A stretch of DNA of 20,071 nt from a virus: positions 1-20,071 of the IMG/VR virus record IMGVR_UViG_3300032156_000422. One strand, given 5' to 3'. Shown here piece after piece: positions 7,896 to 14,301 of the stretch. How positions within the stretch are numbered: the first letter of the stretch is position 1; every line of letters starts with the position of its first letter. A model generated the notes under the pieces. That model saw nothing but the letters and a program-made list of their open reading frames with translations. It ran no database searches and was not told where the DNA came from. The translations under genes and the position numbers were made by a program.

Positions 7896-9194
7896 TTATT
7901 CATAGTCGCCAGAATCGCCATTATTGTTGCCTGTATCTTCTGTATTTGTTGCAACGGTCTTTAACAACTCTGTTTGTTTTTGAGCCTCTGATAATTGGTT
8001 TTTTGCTACATCCAAAGCACTTGTAACATTTCCTATATTCCTGAAAGATGCACCAAACATATTGCCCGATTGAGTAAGTGAATCTGAATATACTTTCATT
8101 CCCTTTGACCCCTTTTCTTTTACAGGGATAACGGCTGAATCGCCTTCTGGTTTATTGCTTTGTCTAGCTGCCGCACGTTGAGCCATTAATGAAGTTTTCT
8201 GTTTGTTAATATCCATAAACCCCTTGTCCATATCTTTAATAAAACCAGTACCCGAAGTTTCAAGAGCCTTGCCTATGTCACTATTTGCAAAATCGCTTAC
8301 TGCACCTGACACAACTCCTTTTATTCCGCCTTTGTTATAATTATCAACTACTTTACTTGCTCCTTTGGCTGCGGCCACGATTGCGTCTTTGGTTCCTTTG
8401 ATTGGATGTTTAACAAACTCAATAATGTCGCCTATCTTCTTCTTTACTATGTCAAACATATTTATCCATAATAGAAACAGGTTCTTTAGGTAAGCATTAA
8501 CGATTAACAATCCTTCCTGAAATCCTTCCAATGCCTGACTAATCCACGGTGCAATGGTTGCCATCAACATATTACCCATTACCGCCATTTCATCCTTTGC
8601 TTGAATCATGTTGGCAATGTCCTTATCTTCCATGATTGCACCCCTGCCTTTAAGTTCAGCCACCTTTGCACCAAAGTTTTGTAATGAGTCACCAATTGCA
8701 ATCAAGTCACCACTTGCACCTTTTAATCCCAAACTCTGCAAGGCTACTCCTTCCGTTCCGGTTGAACCGTGTGCCCCTGCACTGGCAAGTTTGGCTGCCA
8801 TACCAATTTTGTTACTTGGTTTTGATAATTCACCTGTATCAATTCCCAAAACTTTGAATGCAGCCAGTGCTTTTGCATTTCCACCCAAGGCTTTTGACCT
8901 AGCCATTTCTATCTTTTTAAACGCAGTCTCTACTGTTTCAAGGCTTGACCCTGCTTCCCTTGCGACAATGCCCAAGGCTTGGGTTTCTTCGGTGGTTATT
9001 TTCATTCGCAAGGATGCCTTGTCTATCGTATCGGCATAATCCATTGTCTTTGATATAATGGAAGTAACAGCACCCACAGTAAATGCACCAGCTACCATTC
9101 CCTTCAATCCTTGAAGGTTACTTCTTACACCTTTTATAGCCGTATCAAACCCTGATTTGTCGGCTGTAAGAATCACACGAACGCGAGAGGACAT
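7896..9194 (-). CDS. Tail tape measure protein
   Basis: A 432-residue protein with the features of tape measure proteins: an N-terminal beta segment (VRVILTADKSGFDTAIKGVR), a Gly/Ala hydrophobic segment at about 30-48 (MVAGAFTVGAVTSIIS), long helical Lys/Ala/Glu-rich stretches, and a second hydrophobic region at about 205-245 (MLMATIAPWISQALEGFQEG and following). The N-terminal 'DKASLRMKITTEETQALG' pattern is common in phage tape measures. The protein sets tail length and helps DNA entry. At 432 residues it is short, implying a tail of roughly 65 nm by the usual 0.15 nm per residue. The start is ATG 9194 with a good AAAGGAGAG site at 9205-9213, inside the end of the upstream nuclease gene. 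Confidence 0.85.
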   Translation of the reverse strand: MSSRVRVILTADKSGFDTAIKGVRSNLQGLKGMVAGAFTVGAVTSIISKTMDYADTIDKASLRMKITTEETQALGIVAREAGSSLETVETAFKKIEMARSKALGGNAKALAAFKVLGIDTGELSKPSNKIGMAAKLASAGAHGSTGTEGVALQSLGLKGASGDLIAIGDSLQNFGAKVAELKGRGAIMEDKDIANMIQAKDEMAVMGNMLMATIAPWISQALEGFQEGLLIVNAYLKNLFLLWINMFDIVKKKIGDIIEFVKHPIKGTKDAIVAAAKGASKVVDNYNKGGIKGVVSGAVSDFANSDIGKALETSGTGFIKDMDKGFMDINKQKTSLMAQRAAARQSNKPEGDSAVIPVKEKGSKGMKVYSDSLTQSGNMFGASFRNIGNVTSALDVAKNQLSEAQKQTELLKTVATNTEDTGNNNGDSGDYE

Positions 9195-9195
9195 A

Positions 9196-9885
9196 TTAAT
9201 TTAACTCTCCTTTCAATACATCAATCATTCCATCTTCACCCATTCCAGTTTCGTTAATACGGATAAATCCTTTAAGTGGTTTGCCAATTATTTTATAATA
9301 ATTGATAATATTGTTTTGTCTTATTAAATCTTTTTTAATGCTATTTGGACGTAAATGAATTGGTGTATCAAATTCAAATACAATATGTCTAATAGGGTCA
9401 TATCCATCTACAAAGTATCCTAGTGTGTCAACATATACGTTTGGATGAACTATGTTATATCCCATTTTATTAAGTTGATTAAAATATTCCGTTGCACCTT
9501 TATCAATACCCGGAGCATATCCTAATGATAATATTCTATTGGCTACACTAATCCTAATTTTGTTCTTTGTTTCTGCACTCTGTCTTTTACCCTTTAACCA
9601 ACACGGTTTACCCATACACGATTTAGATATTTGTTTTCTTTGATGGTCTGTATGTTTGTGTCCCTTATGGGACAGAGACATTTTCTTTATAGAAATATCA
9701 GAGTGTTTTTTGCCCAACATAGGATGAAGATTATCATTCCACATATTTATTCCTTTATTCCAAGCAACTTGTAAACCTTTCTTGTCTTTATTCCAAGGTG
9801 TTTGACCCTTATGAGCATTAATTAGTTTCTTCCTATATTCAGGATTTTTCCATCTTAATGTTGCTGCTTTACTAAAGTTAGACAT
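9196..9885 (-). CDS. Homing-type endonuclease: NUMOD3 repeats plus Vsr-like nuclease domain (second copy)
   Basis: A 229-residue, Lys-rich protein. The N-terminal part (about 5-115) has 'WNK' and 'SISIKKMS/KRKQISKS' type repeats of the NUMOD3 DNA-binding kind. The C-terminal part shares the pattern of the copy at 6120-6671: IDKGATEYFNQLNK (128-140), then DGYDPIRHIVFEFDT (160-174, with Glu171 and Asp173), His177, and KKDLIRQNNII (184-194). The fit is to Vsr-like homing nucleases, though I could not align it to a reference. It starts at ATG 9885, overlapping the end of the chaperone gene by 8 bases, with AAAGG about 6 bases upstream. It ends 1 base before the tape measure ATG. The key acidic residues are kept, so it may be active. 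Confidence 0.75.
   Translation of the reverse strand: MSNFSKAATLRWKNPEYRKKLINAHKGQTPWNKDKKGLQVAWNKGINMWNDNLHPMLGKKHSDISIKKMSLSHKGHKHTDHQRKQISKSCMGKPCWLKGKRQSAETKNKIRISVANRILSLGYAPGIDKGATEYFNQLNKMGYNIVHPNVYVDTLGYFVDGYDPIRHIVFEFDTPIHLRPNSIKKDLIRQNNIINYYKIIGKPLKGFIRINETGMGEDGMIDVLKGELN
9205..9213 (-). promoter_or_regulatory. Ribosome binding site of the tape measure gene
   Basis: Reads AAAGGAGAG on the minus strand, with its 3' end about 10 bases before ATG 9194. It lies within the last codons of the endonuclease gene (encoding Lys-Gly-Glu), so an essential structural gene is translated from a site located inside the mobile gene. Confidence 0.7.
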
Positions 9886-10489
9886 TTTTGCCTTTCAATT
9901 TTTCCATCAATTCACATTCCTCTTTTGATATAATATTCAGTGTTCCCTGCTTATGTGCATATAGGATGAAATCTGCAAGGGTTTCATTGTATGGTAAGTT
10001 TAGACATTCTTCCCGTGTGTAGTTGCATTCAGTCATCAAAATTGATTTAATTGAATGTTCCACCGCGATTGGATTAACGCTAATGTCCGCGCCCGAATTG
10101 TTACAAACTTCGTAGTAGTAAGGTGGCGTGGTTCCGTTCTTTATGTATTGAACAAACAACTGAATTTCAATTTGTAAACTGAATAATTCGGTTGCTTCAA
10201 TTTCTTCCACCGTTTTATTTACATACTCAACAAGGTTTTTCTGTAATTCCCCACTTCTTGTTTCTTCCATGAATTCGTCATAGGTGGTTGAACATACCAA
10301 CACAGCGAATACCAATTCAGCAATTAAATCTCTGTCAGTTAATGTTTCATCAATTTTATCACGCATGAACATAGAATCTTCTTTCTTCAAAATCATTGCA
10401 TGACCCAAAGAAAAGGGATACAATCGCAATCCCATGACAGGGGTTGTTAATTGCAATACTTGTTTGGTATAATCCTTGTAAGTATTCAT
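9878..10489 (-). CDS. Tail assembly chaperone candidate
   Basis: A 203-residue acidic, mostly helical protein between the tail tube and tape measure genes, where tail assembly chaperones (lambda G/T position) are found. The N-terminal segment 'LRLYPFSLGHAMILKKEDS' (about 22-40) has the 'PFtLGHa..L' pattern of phage proteins at this position. The middle (about 60-120) is Glu/Leu/Ile-rich. It contains several Cys (CNNSGADIS, ECNYTREECLNL) with no clear zinc pattern. I see no programmed frameshift that would give a longer form; the downstream gene is a nuclease in another frame. It would act in the cytoplasm by binding the tape measure before tube assembly. The leader has no clear Shine-Dalgarno site. 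The call is by position and weak pattern. Confidence 0.5.
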   Translation of the reverse strand: MNTYKDYTKQVLQLTTPVMGLRLYPFSLGHAMILKKEDSMFMRDKIDETLTDRDLIAELVFAVLVCSTTYDEFMEETRSGELQKNLVEYVNKTVEEIEATELFSLQIEIQLFVQYIKNGTTPPYYYEVCNNSGADISVNPIAVEHSIKSILMTECNYTREECLNLPYNETLADFILYAHKQGTLNIISKEECELMEKLKGKNV

Positions 10490-10495
10490 ATTGAA

Positions 10496-10509
10496 AAACT
10501 TACAAGTTT
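10496..10509 (-). repeat. Short inverted repeat after the tail tube gene
   Basis: AAACTTACAAGTTT forms a 5-bp stem with a 4-base loop and is followed on the minus strand by TTC. It sits just after the tube gene stop (10512) and before ATG 10489. It may slow or attenuate transcription after an abundant product, but the stem is short and AT-only apart from one G-C pair. Confidence 0.3.
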
Positions 10510-10511
10510 AA

Positions 10512-10898
10512 TTATGGTAATGTGGACGTAGCAGTTACGAACTGGGTAATTTCCATATCGGCCTTTGCAAAGTCGTCATTCTTCCAAACTATACTTGGCG
10601 TTCCCGTTACTGCCCAATTGCCCGCTGCATCGGCTGAATGGGGATTTGTGAACGTTGCAGTATCTAAAATATTTGGTAGTGATATTGCACTACCAGACGA
10701 TTGAAGTATGACCGAAATGGTTGCTACTTTTTTTCTTTTACTTGCAGAGATACCAAGAAACTTGTTAGATGCGTCAGTTACTTCTTTGATTTCTGCTTCC
10801 CTTTGGATTTTGAAATCAACTACTGAACCACTTAAAGTTGTCGTGGAAATTCCTGCACAACTGAATATTACGTTATTTGAGCTTAATAAATCACTCAT
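10512..10898 (-). CDS. Major tail tube protein candidate
   Basis: A 128-residue beta-rich protein upstream of the chaperone and tape measure genes, in the position of the tail tube protein (lambda V, HK97 gp6). It shows the alternating strand pattern of tube proteins: 'VVDFKIQREAEIKEVTDASN' at about 26-45 followed by 'KKVATISVILQSSG', and ends with an 'ADMEITQFV' strand. The resemblance to the common tube motif (strand, 'i.dvt....', basic strand) is suggestive only. It is small for a tube protein but within range. A good Shine-Dalgarno site (10903-10912) fits an abundant product. No sheath gene lies next to it, so the tail is probably non-contractile. Confidence 0.55.
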   Translation of the reverse strand: MSDLLSSNNVIFSCAGISTTTLSGSVVDFKIQREAEIKEVTDASNKFLGISASKRKKVATISVILQSSGSAISLPNILDTATFTNPHSADAAGNWAVTGTPSIVWKNDDFAKADMEITQFVTATSTLP

Positions 10899-10902
10899 AT
10901 TA

Positions 10903-10912
10903 TTTTTCCTTT
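10903..10912 (-). promoter_or_regulatory. Ribosome binding site of the tail tube gene
   Basis: AAAGGAAAAA on the minus strand, close to the ATG at 10898. Its core matches the sites before the major capsid and gpW-like genes. Confidence 0.6.
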
Positions 10913-10923
10913 ATTGTTATTTT

Positions 10924-11388
10924 TCAAAAAGAAGTCCTAGAACAAATCACTTCAAACTTTTGGCTGGCCATCCAACCATCCGCTATTGGTGTTACTTCTA
11001 GACCATCTTCCACCATCGAATGATATTTAATATCAACCGAATTAAATGACATTGTTGTTTCAATGTCATCTACTGTTAAAAACGGGTTGAATACTAAATC
11101 ACTTACCGTTTCAAAATCTGTTGCAGTTGTTCCTTCACCGTATAAATCAGTTACACGGATTGCTCGCGTTGTCAATTCCAACTGTGCTTTACATATTCCA
11201 AGTTTGTTATATGGATACATTGGTGTTTCATCAAAACACCTGATTACAATATTTGGATACTTTACCCCCTGTGTATCTGCTTGGTCGAATTGACCGTAAA
11301 TATGCCATGTTGAGCCAGTCCAATTACTTGCCAATGAACTTAAAATTACTTTCTTTGCTGCATCAATTATTTTGTTTTGGACTAACAT
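10924..11388 (-). CDS. Tail terminator / minor tail protein candidate
   Basis: A 154-residue protein between the neck genes and the tube gene, matching the place of lambda gpU-type tail terminators. The N-terminus is helical (NKIIDAAKKVILSSLASN), followed by strands and a conserved-looking segment 'KYPNIVIRCFDETPMYPYN' (about 43-61), typical of small tail-completion proteins that list 'P.i.i...'. The C-terminus ends in a strand (SQKFEVICSRTSF). Its usual job would be to cap the tube at the head end and join it to the neck. The start ATG 11388 has AAAGAG a few bases upstream; 43 bases separate it from the preceding nuclease gene. Family not recognised with certainty. Confidence 0.5.
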   Translation of the reverse strand: MLVQNKIIDAAKKVILSSLASNWTGSTWHIYGQFDQADTQGVKYPNIVIRCFDETPMYPYNKLGICKAQLELTTRAIRVTDLYGEGTTATDFETVSDLVFNPFLTVDDIETTMSFNSVDIKYHSMVEDGLEVTPIADGWMASQKFEVICSRTSF

Positions 11389-11432
11389 ATCTCTTTATAA
11401 ATAGTAAATTGATTACGAACGATTGAACTTAT

Positions 11433-11894
11433 TTAGTTATTACTGAACTTGGATAGGTATATTATTCCTGATTTCAAAACATCCATATTATCCTTAGCAT
11501 AACCAAGCATTGGATTACAATGATGACACAATAATCCTCTAATTCTATTTGTTGTATGGCAATGGGCAAAAGATAACGACTGTTTTTCTTCAGATTGATG
11601 TTTGCCACAAATTGCACAACAACCGTTTTGCGAATTAAATATCTTATTGTAATCTTCTAATGTAATTCCATAATTATATTTCAAATTATGGTTACGGTCA
11701 TAATCAGGATTATTCTTTCTGTATTCTCTAGCATTCCTATTATATCTTTCCCTATGGCACGCATATTTTTCTTTATGATATTTATTAAGTTCCTTTACTT
11801 TTTCAGGGTTATCCTTACGCCATTCTTTTGCCCGTTGTGAATATTCTTCTTTATGGGCCAAATAGTATGCTCTTTTATATTCTTTACTTTGCAT
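11433..11894 (-). CDS. Endonuclease VII-family homing protein with altered active site
   Basis: A 153-residue basic protein. The N-terminal 65 residues are a Lys/Arg/Tyr-rich repeat region (YKRAYYLAHKEEYSQRAKEW and onward). The C-terminal half is an endonuclease VII fold: Cys93-x2-Cys96, 'RIRGLLCHHCN' with Cys123-x2-Cys126 and Asn127. The catalytic motif reads Ala110-His111-Cys-His113 instead of Asp-His-x-His. In T4 endonuclease VII the equivalent Asp40 binds the metal ion, so this copy may be inactive or weakened. The codon is GCC; GAC would encode Asp, a one-base difference. It is related over the whole C-terminal half to the copy at 2565-3047 (shared 'NKIF..QNGCC.ICGKHQSE'). It starts 2 bases after the neck gene's stop. 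It is not frame-shifted, so it may be recently inactivated or adapted. Confidence 0.8.
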   Translation of the reverse strand: MQSKEYKRAYYLAHKEEYSQRAKEWRKDNPEKVKELNKYHKEKYACHRERYNRNAREYRKNNPDYDRNHNLKYNYGITLEDYNKIFNSQNGCCAICGKHQSEEKQSLSFAHCHTTNRIRGLLCHHCNPMLGYAKDNMDVLKSGIIYLSKFSNN

Positions 11895-11896
11895 TG

Positions 11897-12508
11897 TTAT
11901 GACCTATTAAATTTATCGGCGGGAATTCCAAGTTTTTTTTCCAAGTACGCAACCATATCAGAGTTAATCTTGGTGACACCCGCGTCTGCTCCTTGTTGTT
12001 TTAGTTGTTCAACAAAACTTTTGTTGCCTGAACCCTCAACGTCATTCCAAAATGACCCTTCATAAGTGCTACCTGTTTTTCTTACTGGTTCTGCTCCGCC
12101 GTAAGTTGACCGTGTGACACCTGATATGGATGCGAATGCCTTACCAACTTTTCTTAACAATATTTTTATTCCCGGCAAATAACCGGCTTTCACAAATGCT
12201 ATATGTGAAGTTCTTTTACCTTTTAATTTCTGCACTTCTGCTTCCAAGTCAAATATATCTTCACCACTTGCTTCTTTCTCTTTAATAACAATCATTTCGG
12301 CAACTGAACGATTCGGGTATTTTGATGACCTTTCATTCAGGGATGCGACTATGGTTGATTTGTTAGCCTTTGGTGTTTGTTTTAATGATTCACGGCAACC
12401 ATCGTACAATTTAAAATTTATAGCGTCCTCTGTTGTCTTTGAAGTTTCGTTCAAATACAAATTGAGATTGCGTTGAAACGTCGCGTCATCTACATGGACA
12501 CTTATCAT
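11897..12508 (-). CDS. Neck / head-tail joining protein candidate (gp10- or gpZ-like)
   Basis: A 203-residue protein following the first neck gene, in the place of lambda gpZ or HK97 gp10. The N-terminus (VHVDDATFQRNLNLYLNETS) is typical of proteins that begin with a strand and a helix ahead of a basic core. The middle is basic and helical (VQKLKGKRTSHIAFVKAGYL, about 92-111), then 'GVTRSTYGGAEPVRKTGSTY'. The C-terminus is a helix with 'INSDMVAYLEKKLGIP'. Such proteins complete the connector and aid head-tail joining. The start is ATG 12508, 6 bases after the previous stop. No family can be named with certainty; the placement is consistent with the expected gene order. Confidence 0.5.
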   Translation of the reverse strand: MISVHVDDATFQRNLNLYLNETSKTTEDAINFKLYDGCRESLKQTPKANKSTIVASLNERSSKYPNRSVAEMIVIKEKEASGEDIFDLEAEVQKLKGKRTSHIAFVKAGYLPGIKILLRKVGKAFASISGVTRSTYGGAEPVRKTGSTYEGSFWNDVEGSGNKSFVEQLKQQGADAGVTKINSDMVAYLEKKLGIPADKFNRS

Positions 12509-12514
12509 AAATTA

Positions 12515-12835
12515 TTATCCTACTCCGGGAGCCTCACAGACATAAATCCAATAAACATTATGAACTGGTTTTTTTATCTGTTTCACCAGCATAGAGTAGC
12601 CTTGATAAGTTATGTAATCATGCAACTCCGGGTAAATATTCGGGGTGAATTGGTTCAATCTGACATTCATCCTAAAATCTGTATTCTCATCAAAGACGGG
12701 AGTAGAGTTTTTAATTGCGTCGTTTAATGTATTCGGGATACAAGCAAACGTTTCAGTTTTCCAAAGAAAAGTTGGATTACCCAAAGTATTTTCCATTTGA
12801 ATTATTCCGTTCAATATGAAATCTGTTAAAGCCAT
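12515..12835 (-). CDS. Small neck / head completion protein candidate
   Basis: 106 residues from ATG 12835. A longer open frame reaches into the capsid gene, but the ATG at 12835 (MALTDFILNGIIQMENTL) is the only start that avoids overlapping the terminator and the capsid gene. It is placed directly after the major capsid gene, where head-completion and connector proteins (lambda FII type) lie. It has a helical N-terminus, then strands with aromatic and polar residues (RMNVRLNQFTPNIYPE, YITYQGYSMLVKQI). I recognise no named family. The upstream leader contains only a weak purine-rich site (AAGAAA). Confidence 0.5.
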   Translation of the reverse strand: MALTDFILNGIIQMENTLGNPTFLWKTETFACIPNTLNDAIKNSTPVFDENTDFRMNVRLNQFTPNIYPELHDYITYQGYSMLVKQIKKPVHNVYWIYVCEAPGVG

Positions 12836-12847
12836 GATATTATATTT

Positions 12848-12892
12848 CTTAAAAGAAATGGAGTAAGCAGGTTTTATCCTACCTACTCCATT
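12848..12892 (-). terminator. Rho-independent terminator after the capsid gene
   Basis: On the minus strand a hairpin with outer stem AATGGAGTA/TACTCCATT (9 bp, 12857-12865 with 12884-12892) and an inner AGG/CCT pair is followed by TTTCTTTT, as in intrinsic terminators. It lies in the 82-base gap after the major capsid stop at 12918 and before the next ATG at 12835. It probably trims or attenuates late transcription after the most abundant product, since neck and tail genes continue in the same direction. Confidence 0.7.
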
Positions 12893-12917
12893 ATTGTTTA
12901 GTAAATTATTTATTCTG

Positions 12918-13778
12918 TTAAGCCGTGACACTCCATCTTGCTGCACTGCCTGCTCTACCACGGGCAACACCTTCAATAAGATGAGCACGTCCACGAATAA
13001 TACCGCCAACAGCATCTTCAAGCAAATCTACTGCGATTGTAAGTCCTGTTGGTTCATCTACAATCAAAGTACGATTGTATCCGTTTAACACAGGTGGAAG
13101 ACGGAGTGCGATTGCAACTGCGTCTGGTGTTGCGAAATATACATAAGTATTGTCTGTAAGTTTTGGCACTCTACGAACAGTAGCGTCACCATACTGGAAT
13201 GCGTCTCCGCCTTTGGAAACTATATCCCACATACCGTAACCACTTGATTTAGCATCGGCTTGCATTTGTGAATAATTTGCTGTTGGGCAAAACATGGAAA
13301 TTTCCCCTTGTGAACCTGAGAAAATCAATACGTTTGAACCGGATTGAATTAGTCCGAATTTGACAGCGGAGCCACTGATTGCTCCAACTGTCCCACAATT
13401 AAGTGCAAGGGCAGCGTAAGCTTTCTTTTCTACTTCATCCAAAACAGAATTGACTGCGGATTCCATTCTACTAACAAGGAAATCTTGTGTATAAGTGCCG
13501 GATTCCAATGGTGATAAGAAAAATTCTTTATACAGCGGCTCTTCTAACGTAACATCAACTGACGAAACTGTTTCGGTTGCGGCAGTATAAAGGTTTGTTG
13601 AATTCCATTGTGAAGCACTTGTGGTTGATTGATAAGGGACGTTTACTACGTTTCCTTTACCTTGAATTGCAGCGGAAAAGTCCGAAGCAAATGTTGACAG
13701 ACGTTGGCAGCGTTGACGGAGCGCAGGCATAAATTGGTCTGTGGTTATAACACCGTATGATGGTAATGTATTACCCAT
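12918..13778 (-). CDS. Major capsid protein
   Basis: A 286-residue protein following the protease and scaffold genes and preceding neck genes. The N-terminus (MGNTLPSYGVITTDQFMPAL) leads into a helical, Arg-rich segment. A 'GNVVNVPYQSTTSASQW' strand at about 42-58 and 'LEEPLYKEFFLSPLESGTY' (about 78-96) fit HK97-fold capsids, including P22-like relatives. A helix then runs through 'VLDEVEKKAYAALALN'. Strands near 200-225 (ATVRRVPKLTDNTYVYFATP) and a C-terminal Arg/Gly stretch complete the pattern. It would form the head shell. The AAAGGAAAG ribosome site lies at 13788-13796, inside the end of the scaffold gene. Its codons look less AT-rich than the fibre and nuclease genes, as expected for an abundant product. 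Identity is by fold pattern and order. Confidence 0.75.
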   Translation of the reverse strand: MGNTLPSYGVITTDQFMPALRQRCQRLSTFASDFSAAIQGKGNVVNVPYQSTTSASQWNSTNLYTAATETVSSVDVTLEEPLYKEFFLSPLESGTYTQDFLVSRMESAVNSVLDEVEKKAYAALALNCGTVGAISGSAVKFGLIQSGSNVLIFSGSQGEISMFCPTANYSQMQADAKSSGYGMWDIVSKGGDAFQYGDATVRRVPKLTDNTYVYFATPDAVAIALRLPPVLNGYNRTLIVDEPTGLTIAVDLLEDAVGGIIRGRAHLIEGVARGRAGSAARWSVTA

Positions 13779-13781
13779 ATA

Positions 13782-14282
13782 TTATATCTTTCCTTTAAAT
13801 TGTTTTTTGTTTAATTGTTTCTTTTCTTTCAAAATTTCTTTGTTGTTTTGAAGAAAATATACTGACATTTCGTTTGGACTAAGTTTAGCCAAAGCATCCA
13901 AGTGTGGAGTTTTAGCCGTGTTGTCCGGTTGAACGTCAATAATTACATTAGTTCCTTGTGAGGCAACCAATGCAATTGATTCTGCCACTACTGACTCTTT
14001 CGTGGCGGAAATTTGTTTTTGTGAATCTTCTTTTACCTTTACCAACTCTTTGTCTTTGTCGGCTAATTTGGTTTCGTATTCACTTTTGAGGGTGTCCAAT
14101 TCTTTCTTATGGGCATCCTTCATTTGTTCGGCAGTCTGAGCCGACTCAATAAATTCTTTGTTTGTCTTTTCAAACTCTTGAAGTTTCAAAAGTTGTGTGT
14201 CCCTGTCGGCAGTCATATCAACCAATCCTTTTTTCAGGCGGTCAATCTCTGCGTTTGCTTTTACTAGATTTAAAAAAATCAT
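13782..14282 (-). CDS. Scaffold protein candidate (coiled coil)
   Basis: 166 residues from ATG 14282, with a purine-rich site (AGAAAGAAC) upstream. A longer frame extends into the protease gene in a different frame, but ATG 14282 fits the protease stop at 14302. Residues about 10-100 form a strong coiled coil rich in Glu, Lys, Asp and Gln (LKSEYETKLADKDKELVKVK). A following segment 'VASQGTNVIIDVQPDNTAKT' resembles the end region of some phage scaffolds, and the C-terminus is basic (LKEKKQLNKKQFKGKI), as needed for binding the coat protein. It sits between the protease and the capsid gene, the usual scaffold place. Unlike lambda Nu3 it is not nested in frame in the protease gene. A decoration protein is less likely given the coiled coil. 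Confidence 0.65.
   Translation of the reverse strand: MIFLNLVKANAEIDRLKKGLVDMTADRDTQLLKLQEFEKTNKEFIESAQTAEQMKDAHKKELDTLKSEYETKLADKDKELVKVKEDSQKQISATKESVVAESIALVASQGTNVIIDVQPDNTAKTPHLDALAKLSPNEMSVYFLQNNKEILKEKKQLNKKQFKGKI
13788..13796 (-). promoter_or_regulatory. Ribosome binding site of the major capsid gene
   Basis: AAAGGAAAG, 9 bases before ATG 13778, located in the last codons of the scaffold gene. The same 9-base site precedes the gpW-like gene, and a near match precedes the tube gene. Confidence 0.7.
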
Positions 14283-14301
14283 ACGATTGTTCTTTCTATA
14301 A

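Noticed and set aside
8608-9039. 143-codon open frame on the plus strand inside the tape measure gene
   Set aside because: It is a mirror of the Ala/Lys-rich tape measure coding sequence, opposite to all neighbours, with no ribosome site.
9878-9900. Programmed frameshift in the tail chaperone, as in lambda G/T
   Set aside because: I saw no convincing slippery heptamer with a matching extension frame; the downstream gene is a separate nuclease with its own ATG and ribosome site.
11389-11432. Imperfect inverted repeat (AAATA...TATTT arms) between the nuclease at 11433 and the tail terminator gene
   Set aside because: The arms have several mismatches and are almost all A/T, and no T tract of note follows; too weak to call a terminator.
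12836-13021. N-terminal extension of the neck gene into the capsid gene
   Set aside because: It would run through the terminator hairpin and the capsid C-terminus; the internal ATG at 12835 gives a compact gene.
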